The position numbers were made by a program, and so were the translations under genes. Shown here in pieces: positions 1-8,176 of a stretch of DNA of 64,000 bases (position 1 is its first letter; every line of letters starts with the position of its first letter). Source of the DNA: Planosporangium mesophilum (lineage in GTDB: Bacteria > Actinomycetota > Actinomycetes > Mycobacteriales > Micromonosporaceae); the NCBI RefSeq assembly GCF_016863255.1, contig NZ_BOON01000046.1:1-64000 (forward strand), read 5' to 3'. The notes under the pieces are model-generated. The model did no database searches. It was given only the letters and a program-made list of their open reading frames with translations, and was not told the DNA's origin.

Positions 1-190
1 ATCCACGCGTCCAAACTAGACGCCGGGTACGACAGTTCATCGAACGTCTGTGCGACTACTCTCGGCACTAGGGGGAGCGGGGTGATGATTCCGCCGAGGC
101 AGAGGTAGATCATCCCGGTGAGGGACTCGAGTGTGGCCAGTCCGCAACTGGAGCGTTGGTCGACGGCAGTCACGGGGCCGACAACCCACC
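1..190 (-). pseudogene. possible remnant of an ion-channel-like membrane protein, cut by the window edge
   Basis: Read on the minus strand, one frame is open through this edge and contains a hydrophobic segment (ATLESLTGMIYLCLGG) preceded by PVTAVDQR. The segment resembles the region just after the selectivity filter of two-helix potassium channels, where a phrase such as TPVT is followed by EALTGxxYL. No TVGYGD-like filter is visible upstream and no start codon with a ribosome binding site was found. It could be a decayed gene or a chance open frame; the assignment is weak. Confidence 0.18.
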
Positions 191-517
191 GCCGGAGGGG
201 CCACCGGATGAGCAACGCGCCTCGCGCGGGGAGAAGCGCGGGAAGAAGGCGGAAGGAGCGCCTACCTTGACGGCCCGGCCGACGCCGCCCTGCTGACCGA
301 ACACGGACGACTCCAACGCGCCTGACGGTGCACCGGGACTTCGGTCCACTGCAGTCCGTACCCAGGTGCCCCCCAGGTGGCCCCTTCCGCTAAGTACCAA
401 CGATGACGCTCAATGGAGAGCGCGCCAGCGATTAGGAGCGCTCCAAGATCCCGAGGGAAGACACCCGGCCGCGACGCGTCGGACACAGCGCCGCCTGAAA
501 TACTCGCGCCGCTGCCG
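191..517. other. no supported gene
   Basis: Open frames exist on both strands, but none has a recognisable product, a ribosome binding site and convincing codon use together. I see no repeat or hairpin strong enough to name. Confidence 0.4.
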
Positions 518-754
518 TCAGGACTGGTTGCCGGGGATGTTCTTCCACTCCTCCGGACTCGTACCCGGAGGACGCGGATCCTTGCCCTGGCCGCCGGCGC
601 GGCTGGCGATCGGCCCACGACCGGCCTGGCGGTTCAACGCCTCGATCATCTCCTGCTTGTCCATCTTGTCGACGTTGGGTATGTCGCGCTCTCGTGTTAT
701 CCGGGCCACCTCGCCGGTCTTCATCTGCTCCAGGTTCTGCGGCAGCGACATCAT
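518..754 (-). CDS. small protein with Rho N-terminal-like (SAP-like) motif
   Basis: A 78-residue protein. Residues about 10-45 (KTGEVARITRERDIPNVDKM, then DKQEMIEALNRQ) have the pattern of the Rho termination factor N-terminal fold, a small helical module that binds nucleic acid or proteins. The tail is rich in Gly, Pro and Lys (GGQGKDPRPPGTSP) and ends in EEWKNIPGNQS. Two consecutive ATG codons start the frame at 754 or 751; GGAAG lies five bases upstream. Such short proteins are common and uncharacterised in actinomycetes; a nucleic-acid role is inference. Confidence 0.7.
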   Translation of the reverse strand: MMSLPQNLEQMKTGEVARITRERDIPNVDKMDKQEMIEALNRQAGRGPIASRAGGQGKDPRPPGTSPEEWKNIPGNQS

Positions 755-923
755 GACCGCTTCCAGATCGGGTCCAACCGTGCGGCCTACCTGGCCGAGG
801 TAGTGGCAAACGGATCAGGCCACGCGACAGCAACCTCGACCCCTTGGAAAACGGCGCGAAATCCTATTAAATTGATGGGAGTTACAGATTTCTCGACACG
901 GCCCGTCGGTGAACGGAGCGACC

Positions 924-2213
924 ATGGACCGCCACGATCCGCTGGACGAGTTCGACTACGACCGCGCTCGGCTGGCGCGATGGCGGGCCCGGCAGGCGCG
1001 CGACACGGTGCTCTCCCGTCGCGACTTCGCCCAATTGGCGGCGCGCGTGACCGCCGCGGCCGCCGGGCTGACGGTCGCGACCACCGGGGTGACCGCCGCC
1101 CCGGCCCGGGCCGAGCCTCCAGCCGGGCCGATCCTGAAGCCGCTGCCACCCGAACTGTTCACCGTGTACGGCTCGAACGCGGAGATGCGCTGGGAGTCAA
1201 TGGCCGACCAGGGCCTTCTCGTACCGGCGGACCGCTTCTTCGTACGCAACCACACCCGAACGCCCGTACTGGACGCCGACACCTGGCGGCTGCGACTGTT
1301 CGGTACCGGCCTGCACGGCAGCCCCACCGCCCAGGCCCCGATCGAGTTCAGCTACTCCGACCTGCTCGGTCTCCCCGCCGAGTCGCTCACCGCGTTCATC
1401 GAGTGCGCCGGCAACGGTCGGAGCTTCTTCACCGAGCAGCAGCAGGACCAGGTGTCGGGTACCGCCTGGCGGCTGGGCGCGGTCGGCGTCGCCCACTGGC
1501 GCGGGGTGCGGCTGGCCACCGTACTGGAGCGGGCCGGGCTGACCCGCAGCGCCGTGGACGTACTGCCCCAGGGCCTCGATCCCGACTTCGTCAGCGGCGG
1601 GGTGAACCTCGGCCCGGTCCGCCGACCGCTCCCGGTCGCCAAGGCGCTGCACGACGTGCTGCTGGCGTACGAGATGAACGGCCGGCCACTCCCACCCGAC
1701 CATGGCTTCCCGGTACGCCTGATCGTGCCCTCCTGGGTGGGCATCTCCTCGATCAAGTGGGTCGGACAGATCGAGGTCTCCGCCACCCCGCTCTTCTCGC
1801 CGTGGAACACCCAGTTCTACCGCCTCTTCGGCCCCGAGTACCCGGCCGACGGCGCGCCGGTGATCCGCCAGGTCGTCAAGAGCGCGTTCGAGCTTGCCTG
1901 GAACGCGCGCCTGGCGTCGGGTCGGACGCACCTGCTGCGAGGCCGGTCCTGGTCGGGCGACGGCCGGATCCGGCACGTCGAGGTGAGCACCGACGGCGGC
2001 ACCTCCTGGCGGCTCGCCCGCCCGATCAGCGCCGGAACCGACCGGGCCTGGCAGCGCTGGGAGTTCCCGTGGCGACCGCCCACACCGGGCCCTTACACCC
2101 TCCGCGCCCGGGCCACCGACGTCACCGGCGCCACCCAGCCCGCCCGGACGCCGTACAACACCCTCGGGTACCTGTTCGGCGCGGTCGTCGCCCACCCGGT
2201 CACGGTGACGTGA
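924..2213 (+). CDS. Tat-exported sulfite-oxidase-like molybdopterin enzyme
   Basis: A 429-residue oxidoreductase of the sulfite oxidase/SorA/YedY type. A twin-arginine signal (SRRDFAQLAARVTAAAAGLT) near residues 30-50 indicates export of the folded cofactor-loaded protein. Cys161 in IECAGNGR is the expected molybdenum ligand. The molybdopterin domain covers about 75-300, and residues 310-429 form the Ig-like dimerisation domain (VEVSTDGGTSWRLA). ATG 924 is preferred because GGAG lies five bases upstream; an in-frame GTG at 909 has no such site. No haem domain is present, so electrons must go to a separate partner. The true substrate is not determinable. Confidence 0.85.
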   Translation: MDRHDPLDEFDYDRARLARWRARQARDTVLSRRDFAQLAARVTAAAAGLTVATTGVTAAPARAEPPAGPILKPLPPELFTVYGSNAEMRWESMADQGLLVPADRFFVRNHTRTPVLDADTWRLRLFGTGLHGSPTAQAPIEFSYSDLLGLPAESLTAFIECAGNGRSFFTEQQQDQVSGTAWRLGAVGVAHWRGVRLATVLERAGLTRSAVDVLPQGLDPDFVSGGVNLGPVRRPLPVAKALHDVLLAYEMNGRPLPPDHGFPVRLIVPSWVGISSIKWVGQIEVSATPLFSPWNTQFYRLFGPEYPADGAPVIRQVVKSAFELAWNARLASGRTHLLRGRSWSGDGRIRHVEVSTDGGTSWRLARPISAGTDRAWQRWEFPWRPPTPGPYTLRARATDVTGATQPARTPYNTLGYLFGAVVAHPVTVT

Positions 2214-2216
2214 GCG

Positions 2217-3185
2217 CTAACGCAGGTGCCGGGCGAGCCAGCGCAGTTTCGCCACGTCGTGGAACCGCTCGCCGCCCTCGTGCTCGTTGAACGGGTACAC
2301 CGTGATCTCCTTGCCCGCCCCGTAATGGTTGTAGGCGGCGAACACGGTCGACGGCGGGCAGATCGGGTCCATCAACGCGACCGAGAACAGCGCCGGCGCC
2401 GTCGCGCGGCGGCCGAGGATGGCGCCGTCGAAGTAGGCGAGCGTGTCGTACACCCGGTCGATGTGGTCGCGGTGCGACTTGAGGTACCGGGCGATCTCAC
2501 CGTACGGGTTGGAGTCGACGAGCGTCGTCGCGCGCGGGAAGTCGCACAGGAACGGCACGTCGGGCGCGACCGCGACCAGGTCGTCGACCAGCCCGGCGAC
2601 CGCGATCGAGATGCCGCCACCCTGGCTGGAGCCGGTGACCGCGACGCGGGAGCCGTCGACCTCGGGGTGGGAGCGCACCGCGTCAACCGCCCGTACCCCG
2701 TCGGTGAAGACCCGGCGGTAGTAGTACTCGCTCGGGTCGAGCACGCCCCGGGTCATGAAGCCGGGCTGCTGCGGCGCGCCGCCGGCGCCGGCGTCAGGCG
2801 TGTCGCCGGTGCTCCACCCCGAGCCCTGGCCCCGGGTGTCCATCACGAAGTGGGCGTACCCGGCGGCGGCGAACAGGGTGCGCTCGTGCGGAAGGCCACG
2901 CCCTCCCCCGTACCCGACGTACTCCACGACGGCCGGCAGCCGCCCCGACCGGTGCGCCGGAAGGTGCAGCCAGCCCCGGATCTCGTGGCCACCGAAGCCG
3001 GCGTACCGGACGTCGAAGGTCTCGATGACGGTCAGAGCGTTGTCGACCCGGTCGAACGTGGCGGCGACGTCGTGCGCCCGGGCGTCGGCGAGGGTGTCCG
3101 ACCAGAACGCGTCGAGGTCGTCCGGGCTCGTGAGATCGGGCCGGTACTCACGCAACCGCTCCAGGGGCAGGTCGAACTGTGCCAA
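2217..3185 (-). CDS. cephalosporin-C deacetylase / acetylxylan esterase family (CE7)
   Basis: A 322-residue alpha/beta hydrolase without a signal peptide, so likely cytoplasmic. Typical CE7 features are the N-terminal segment LTSPDDLDAFW, DTRGQGSGWS near 117-124, the nucleophile elbow GSSQGGG with Ser187, and a C-terminal NEHEGG holding the catalytic His. The family removes acetyl groups from short xylooligosaccharides and cephalosporin C. Translation begins at a TTG (3183-3185) with AAGGGG about five bases upstream; no better ATG or GTG is available. The stop lies three bases from that of the convergent oxidoreductase gene and no terminator hairpin separates them. Confidence 0.88.
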   Translation of the reverse strand: MAQFDLPLERLREYRPDLTSPDDLDAFWSDTLADARAHDVAATFDRVDNALTVIETFDVRYAGFGGHEIRGWLHLPAHRSGRLPAVVEYVGYGGGRGLPHERTLFAAAGYAHFVMDTRGQGSGWSTGDTPDAGAGGAPQQPGFMTRGVLDPSEYYYRRVFTDGVRAVDAVRSHPEVDGSRVAVTGSSQGGGISIAVAGLVDDLVAVAPDVPFLCDFPRATTLVDSNPYGEIARYLKSHRDHIDRVYDTLAYFDGAILGRRATAPALFSVALMDPICPPSTVFAAYNHYGAGKEITVYPFNEHEGGERFHDVAKLRWLARHLR

Positions 3186-3447
3186 GGAAACCCCTTACCG
3201 AGACCGACTCATGATCAGCGAGAGTTTACGGTGCCATGACGCCGCACAGCCATCGATGAGGACCAAATGAATCGCGATGGCGTCGCGGGTAGGGTTCCAC
3301 GTCGGCCGGGCGGTTCACCCGCCGCCACCTGGGAAGCACCCAGCGTAGGACGACGTACCGACGAACGGCGGGGCGCTCCACCCGCGCAACGGCCCGGCCG
3401 CCGTGATCAAACAGGGCAAGATCGACCAGGGCAAAAGAGAGCACGTC

Positions 3448-4509
3448 ATGACCGGCAAGAAGCCCCACCGACCCACGACGGACAACCGGCACCGCACCCC
3501 GCGACCCCGCGGTGAGTCACAGCCACCCGGCGGTACGGGCGAGGAAGGGCTGCCCGAGCGGCCGACCGCCCAGCAGGGGCCGCGCGAACCCACCGAACTG
3601 CCCAAGCAGTCGTGGTGGGCGACGCTCAAACGCACCGTGAAGGAGTTCCAGAACGACAACCTCTCCGACTGGGCCGCCGCCCTGACGTACTACGGCATCC
3701 TGTCGATGTTCCCCGGGATGCTGCTGCTCATCTCCGCGCTGCGCCTGACCGGCCCGCACACCACGCAGGCGGTGATCAACAACCTCAGTGCGATGGCCCC
3801 CGGGGCGGTACGCCAACTGATCATCAAGGCAACGACGGATCTCCAGCGTGGGCAGCAGGGCACCGCGGGCGTGTTCGCGATCGTCGGCCTGGCCGGTGCG
3901 CTCTGGTCGGCGTCGGGGTACATCGGGGCGTTCATGCGCGCCAGCAACGCGATCTACGATGTGCCGGAGGGCCGCCCGGCGTGGAAGAAGCTGCCCATCC
4001 GCGTCGGCGTCACCCTGCTCGTCGTCGTCCTCCTGTTCGTGATCGCGCTGTCCGTGGTCTTCACCGGCGGCTTCGCCGCTCAGCTGGGAAGGCTGATCGG
4101 GCTCGGCACCGGCGTGGTCCGGGTGTGGGACATCGTCAAGTGGCCGGTCATGGTGATCATGGTCAGCTTCGTGTTCGCCCTTCTGTACTGGGCCTCACCC
4201 AACGCGCGCCCCGGCGGGTTCCGCTGGGTCAGCCCCGGTGGCCTGCTGGCCGTCCTCGTCTGGCTCATCGCCTCCGGCGGTTTCGCCATCTACGTGGCCA
4301 ACTTCGCCTCGTACAACAAGATCTACGGCAGTCTCGCCGGGATCATCATCTTCCTGGTCTGGTTGTGGATCTCCAATATCGCGATCCTGCTCGGCGCCGA
4401 GTTCGACGCCGAGCTTCAACGCACTCGCGCCATCAGGGCCGGCCATCCGCCCGAGAAGGAGCCGTACGTCGAACTGCGCGACACCCGCAAGATCAAAGAC
4501 CAGGAGTAA
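3448..4509 (+). CDS. YihY/BrkB-type membrane protein
   Basis: A 353-residue integral membrane protein of the YihY/virulence factor BrkB family. After a hydrophilic Pro/Arg-rich N-terminus (about 50 residues), the conserved NLSDWAAALTYYGILSMFPG opens the membrane part. About six hydrophobic helices follow, including AIVGLAGALWSASGYIGAF and IIIFLVWLWISNIAILLGAE, the latter a family hallmark. The tail is charged (KEPYVELRDTRKIKDQE). ATG 3448 follows a purine-rich AAAAGAGAG; an in-frame GTG at 3403 is possible. The function of this family is not settled. Confidence 0.85.
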   Translation: MTGKKPHRPTTDNRHRTPRPRGESQPPGGTGEEGLPERPTAQQGPREPTELPKQSWWATLKRTVKEFQNDNLSDWAAALTYYGILSMFPGMLLLISALRLTGPHTTQAVINNLSAMAPGAVRQLIIKATTDLQRGQQGTAGVFAIVGLAGALWSASGYIGAFMRASNAIYDVPEGRPAWKKLPIRVGVTLLVVVLLFVIALSVVFTGGFAAQLGRLIGLGTGVVRVWDIVKWPVMVIMVSFVFALLYWASPNARPGGFRWVSPGGLLAVLVWLIASGGFAIYVANFASYNKIYGSLAGIIIFLVWLWISNIAILLGAEFDAELQRTRAIRAGHPPEKEPYVELRDTRKIKDQE

Positions 4510-4525
4510 CGGGCCCGCATCGCCG

Positions 4526-5242
4526 TCAACTCGTCTCGCCCGCCACGGTGAACGAGCGCAGCCGGTCGATCGCGAGCAGCGTACCGCCGACGGTGAAGAG
4601 CACCGCCATCGTCACCGAGACCGGCACCGAGACCCGACCGATGAGCAGGTCGGTGTCGCCCACCCGGGCCGCGACCGCGGACGCGTACTGCTGGATCGCC
4701 AGGATCCGGGTACCGCCCAGCAGGTTGCCGAGCAGGCCCTCCCAGATCAGAACGTAGAGCAGTCCTACCAGGACCGGCCGCCGGGTGACGAGGCTGAGCG
4801 CGAGGAACAGTGCCGAGTACGCGAACGCACCGACGGCACAGCCGGCGGCGAGGCCCGCCCCCAGCCGCGCCGAGCCGGCGACCAGCCCGGCGACGAACAT
4901 CGGCACCCCCACGGTCACCGCGGTCACGACGACGGCGACCGCCAGCTTGGTCAGGATGATGTCGCGGCGGGGCAGCGGCTTGGCCAGGACGTGTACCAGG
5001 GTCCCGTCGTCGATCTCGGAACCGAGGACGCCGGTACCCACGATGAGCGCGATCACCGGCAGGACGGCCCCGAACCCGAGCCCGACCAGTACCGGGTTGG
5101 CCCAGTCCGCGGGCCGCGCGCCGAACCCGTCGGCGAGCAGCGCCAGCCCGATCAGCAGCACCGGCAGGGGCAGCAGGAGCAGGAAGCGTCGACGTCCGAA
5201 GAGGCCACGGATCGTGATCCGTGCGACGGTTATATTGATCAT
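4526..5242 (-). CDS. ABC-2 type transporter permease
   Basis: A 238-residue membrane protein with about six hydrophobic segments (LLLLPLPVLLIGLALLADGF, LVGLGFGAVLPVIALIVGTG and others) and the motif EIDDGTLVHVLAKPLPRRDI, which is characteristic of ABC-2 permeases. Its ATG overlaps the TGA of the upstream ATPase gene (ATGA at 5239-5242), so it is translationally coupled. It is the last gene of a four-gene operon holding two ATPase-permease pairs. The substrate is unknown. It converges on the YihY gene with 16 bases between stops and no clear hairpin. Confidence 0.85.
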   Translation of the reverse strand: MINITVARITIRGLFGRRRFLLLLPLPVLLIGLALLADGFGARPADWANPVLVGLGFGAVLPVIALIVGTGVLGSEIDDGTLVHVLAKPLPRRDIILTKLAVAVVVTAVTVGVPMFVAGLVAGSARLGAGLAAGCAVGAFAYSALFLALSLVTRRPVLVGLLYVLIWEGLLGNLLGGTRILAIQQYASAVAARVGDTDLLIGRVSVPVSVTMAVLFTVGGTLLAIDRLRSFTVAGETS

Positions 5243-6204
5243 GACTCCACCAGGTAGGAGAAGACGCTTTCCAGGGACTCGTCGGCGGGCAGCAGGCGGT
5301 GCAGCCGGATGCCGGACCGACGGACGATCATGGGCAGGGCCCGGGTGAAGGCGCCGTAGTCACCGGCGCGCACCGTCAGCCCGCCTCCGTCCAGCTCCAC
5401 CCCGGTCACCGACGGCTGGCCCATCAGCGCGACGGCGAGGGCGCGGTCGTCGCTGGACGACACCGTGAACACGTGCGGGCGGCCCGTCATCAGCCGCCGG
5501 ATGTGGCGATAGTCGCCGGAGGCGGCCAGCCGGCCCGCCACGATGACCTGGACGGTACCGGAGACCTGCTCCACCTCTTCGAGGATGTGCGAGCTGAACA
5601 GGATCGTCCGGCCGGCAGCTCCCATGACGTGCAGCAGGTCCATCATGTGCAGACGCTGACGCGGGTCCATGCCGTTGAACGGCTCGTCCAGCAGCAGCAC
5701 CTGCGGATCATGTACGAGGGCCGCGGCGACCCGGGTGCGCTGGCGCATGCCCTTGGAGTACGTGGCGATCCGGCGGTGCTGGGCGTCGGCCATCTCGACC
5801 AGGCCGATCGCCCGCCGCGCCGCCGCCTCGGGCTGCGGCAGCCGGTGCAGCTTGGCGCTCGCCAGGACGAACTCCCAGCCGGTGAGGAAGCTGTGCACCG
5901 CCTCCCGCTCGCTGACCAGCCCGAGGTGCCGGTACACCGACGGGTTCCGCCAGGCCGGAGCGTCACCGACGAGCACCTCGCCGCGCGACGGCGCGAGGAA
6001 CCCGGCCATCATGTGCAGCAGCGTCGTCTTGCCGGCACCGTTCGGACCGAGCAGCCCGGTCACCCCGGCGTTCAGGGTCATCGTCACGTCGTTGACCGCG
6101 ACCACGTTGCCGTACCAGCGGGAGACGCCGCGCAGCTCGACCGATGCCTGCGCACGCGGCGGAGCGGCCGGGGGCGTCGCGCTTACCGTGCTCGCGGTAC
6201 TCAT
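5239..6204 (-). CDS. ABC transporter ATP-binding protein (second of the operon)
   Basis: A 321-residue nucleotide-binding subunit. Walker A is GPNGAGKTT, the signature region is TYSKGMRQRTRVAAALVHDP, and Walker B is QVLLLDEPFNGMDP, followed by the switch His in LFSSHILEEVE. About 100 C-terminal residues form a regulatory extension common in ABC-2 exporters. The start ATG at 6204-6202 overlaps the preceding permease stop (ATGA), and its own stop overlaps the next permease start. A Pro/Ala-rich 20-residue N-terminus precedes the domain. Confidence 0.9.
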   Translation of the reverse strand: MSTASTVSATPPAAPPRAQASVELRGVSRWYGNVVAVNDVTMTLNAGVTGLLGPNGAGKTTLLHMMAGFLAPSRGEVLVGDAPAWRNPSVYRHLGLVSEREAVHSFLTGWEFVLASAKLHRLPQPEAAARRAIGLVEMADAQHRRIATYSKGMRQRTRVAAALVHDPQVLLLDEPFNGMDPRQRLHMMDLLHVMGAAGRTILFSSHILEEVEQVSGTVQVIVAGRLAASGDYRHIRRLMTGRPHVFTVSSSDDRALAVALMGQPSVTGVELDGGGLTVRAGDYGAFTRALPMIVRRSGIRLHRLLPADESLESVFSYLVES

Positions 6205-7100
6205 CGGGCCACCCTCCGGTATCGGACCAGTAGGAGCAGGACACAGGCCGCGACCAACCCGGCGACCGCCAGGCCGTACACCGGCCCGTACGGCCCCACG
6301 TCGCTGCCTGACACGTCGAACAGCCAGCCGCCCACGCCCTGCACCAGCGTGGTGGGGCTGGCCAGGAAGGCGAGCTGCTGCGCGGCCTGACCGCCGGACA
6401 CGCCGATCACCCCGACGATCGGCGTGGTCACCAGGAAGACCGCGACGACCAGCGCGGCGGCGACGGCGCGCCGCCCGGCGAACGACGCCACCAGCAGTGC
6501 CAACGACGAGTACACGGCGGCGTAGATCACCGACTGGACCAGCCCCGGGAGCAGGTCGAGGAACTCGTCCCGGACCGCCCCCGGGCCGTGTACCGAGAAC
6601 GCTCCGCCGACGAACATGAGCGTCAGCGGGCCGGCGAGCATCAGCCACACCGCGCTGACCAGCGCCGCGAGCTTGGCGAGCGGATAGTCGGCGCGGCGCA
6701 GCGGCCGGGAGAAGTACAGCGGCAGGACGCCGCCGCGCAGGTCGCGCGAGACCAGTTCGGGCGCGGCCGTCGCGCAGAACAGGGTCGTCAGGACGGCCAC
6801 CGCGCCGGGGAAGTCGGCGTAGCTCAGCACCGGCCTCCCGGTCTGCGCGCGGACGGCCGTGAGAACCGTGGCGACGACGGCGACGATGCCCACCGCCACC
6901 CACGGGAAGATCTTCGCCTTCGCGCTGCGCCCCAGCCCGAACACGGTACGCAGGCCGTGCAGGTACAGCGAGCGGGTCACGTACCCGCGCCCCAGCCGCG
7001 GGCCGGTGTAGCGCTGGTACCCGATGTCGTGAATGACTCCGCTGGACATGACACCCTCAGACAACCTGGCACCCTCAGACAACCTGGCACCCTCAGACAT
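6201..7100 (-). CDS. ABC-2 type permease with repeated N-terminus or duplicated leader
   Basis: A permease of about 282 or 299 residues with six or so membrane segments (IVAVVATVLTAVRA, AALVVAVFLVTTPIVGVIGV and others) and LVSRDLRGGVLPLYFSRPLR, an ABC-2 hallmark. Two starts are plausible. ATG 7100 has GGGAGG six bases upstream and adds a SEGARL hexapeptide repeat. ATG 7049 (MSSGVIHDIGYQRY) has GAGGG five bases upstream and begins where homologues usually begin. The ambiguity comes from an 18-bp tandem repeat over this junction. The 7100 start overlaps the stop of the upstream ATPase gene by eight bases. Confidence 0.83.
   Translation of the reverse strand: MSEGARLSEGARLSEGVMSSGVIHDIGYQRYTGPRLGRGYVTRSLYLHGLRTVFGLGRSAKAKIFPWVAVGIVAVVATVLTAVRAQTGRPVLSYADFPGAVAVLTTLFCATAAPELVSRDLRGGVLPLYFSRPLRRADYPLAKLAALVSAVWLMLAGPLTLMFVGGAFSVHGPGAVRDEFLDLLPGLVQSVIYAAVYSSLALLVASFAGRRAVAAALVVAVFLVTTPIVGVIGVSGGQAAQQLAFLASPTTLVQGVGGWLFDVSGSDVGPYGPVYGLAVAGLVAACVLLLLVRYRRVAR
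7052..7099. repeat. 18-bp tandem repeat, two full copies plus 12 bases
   Basis: The unit CACCCTCAGACAACCTGG is repeated exactly at 7052-7069 and 7070-7087, with the first 12 bases again at 7088-7099. It spans the stop of the ATPase gene and the start region of the permease. On the coding strand each copy carries TGAGGGTG, so the expansion multiplies a Shine-Dalgarno-like element, or adds in-frame SEGARL units if translation starts at 7100. Confidence 0.95.
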
Positions 7101-8031
7101 TGGCGGCCTCCCGGAACAGGTCGGCGACCCGGTGCCGGCGCTGGTCCAGCCGGTGCAGCGGCAACTCCAGGTCGGCGATCGCGTCGAGCACGATGTCGTA
7201 CATCGCGTCCCCGGCGATCGGCAACACCAAGCCGCGCCCCTCAATCCGAGGGCAGAAGCCGAGCGAAGCGAGGCGGGCCGCGAGCTCCTGCGTACCCTCG
7301 CCTACCTCCACGGCGAGCACGTCGGTCGTGGTGGTCATGGCCGAGATCCGGTCGGAGCGCAGCAGCTTGCCACCGTCGATCGCGACCAGCGAGTCGCAGA
7401 TCCGCTCCACCTCGCCGAGCAGGTGCGAGCAGACGACGACGGAGATGCCGAACTCGGTACCGATGCGGTGCACCAGCGCCAGCATGGCGTCCCGGCCGGC
7501 GGGGTCGAGGCCGTTGGTCGGCTCGTCCAGCAGGAGCAGGTCAGGATCGTGTACGAGCGCCTGAGCCAGCTTGACCCGCTGCTTCATACCGGTCGAGTAG
7601 CCGCCGATCTGCCGGTACCGCTCCTCGTAGAGGCCGACGTGGCGCAGCGCCTCCGACGCGCGCTCCCGTGCGGTCGCGCGCGGCAGGCCGCTCATGCGGG
7701 CCATGTGCGTGACGAACTCCGCCGCGACGAGATCCGGCGGCAGGCAGTCGTGCTCGGGCATGTAGCCCACCCGGCCGCGTACCCGCTCGCCGTCGGCCAC
7801 CGGGTCGAGGCCGAGCACCCGGACCTGACCGCTCGTCGGCGGCAGCAGACCCAACAGAATTTTGATCAAAGTGGACTTGCCGGCGCCGTTGGCACCGACC
7901 AGCCCCACGATGCCCGGCTCGACGTCCACGGTCAGTGCGGACAGGGCCGTGACACCGTTGGGGTACCGCTTCGTGAGTGCCTCGGTAGCGATGAGCTCCG
8001 TGGCGATTGACTCCCTTGCGATCTGGGTCAC
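7093..8031 (-). CDS. ABC transporter ATP-binding protein (first of the operon)
   Basis: A 312-residue ATPase. Walker A is GANGAGKST, signature GYSTGMKQRVKLAQALVHDP, Walker B DLLLLDEPTNGLDP and switch His in VVCSHLLGEVE. It starts at a GTG (8029-8031) and heads a minus-strand operon of ATPase, permease, ATPase, permease with overlapping or near-overlapping junctions. Such duplicated cassettes often encode a heteromeric exporter or two related exporters; the cargo cannot be read from sequence. The start faces the bluB-cobT gene across about 145 bases. Confidence 0.9.
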   Translation of the reverse strand: MTQIARESIATELIATEALTKRYPNGVTALSALTVDVEPGIVGLVGANGAGKSTLIKILLGLLPPTSGQVRVLGLDPVADGERVRGRVGYMPEHDCLPPDLVAAEFVTHMARMSGLPRATARERASEALRHVGLYEERYRQIGGYSTGMKQRVKLAQALVHDPDLLLLDEPTNGLDPAGRDAMLALVHRIGTEFGISVVVCSHLLGEVERICDSLVAIDGGKLLRSDRISAMTTTTDVLAVEVGEGTQELAARLASLGFCPRIEGRGLVLPIAGDAMYDIVLDAIADLELPLHRLDQRRHRVADLFREAANV

Positions 8032-8176
8032 AGGGTCACGTTACGAACTCCGGCGCGGTACCGGCATCCGGAGCTACCCGGACCGGCCCCTGAGCCGACC
8101 TCGGGGTCGCCCTCCGCCTCGGCGCCCACGGCCGTCGGCCGCGGCCACGATCGGTTCGCATAGGGTGAGCGCCGTG

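Noticed and set aside
8032-8176. Possible cobalamin riboswitch before bluB-cobT
   Set aside because: The gap is only about 145 bases, shared with a divergent gene, and I could not find a B12-box-like GCCACTG element.
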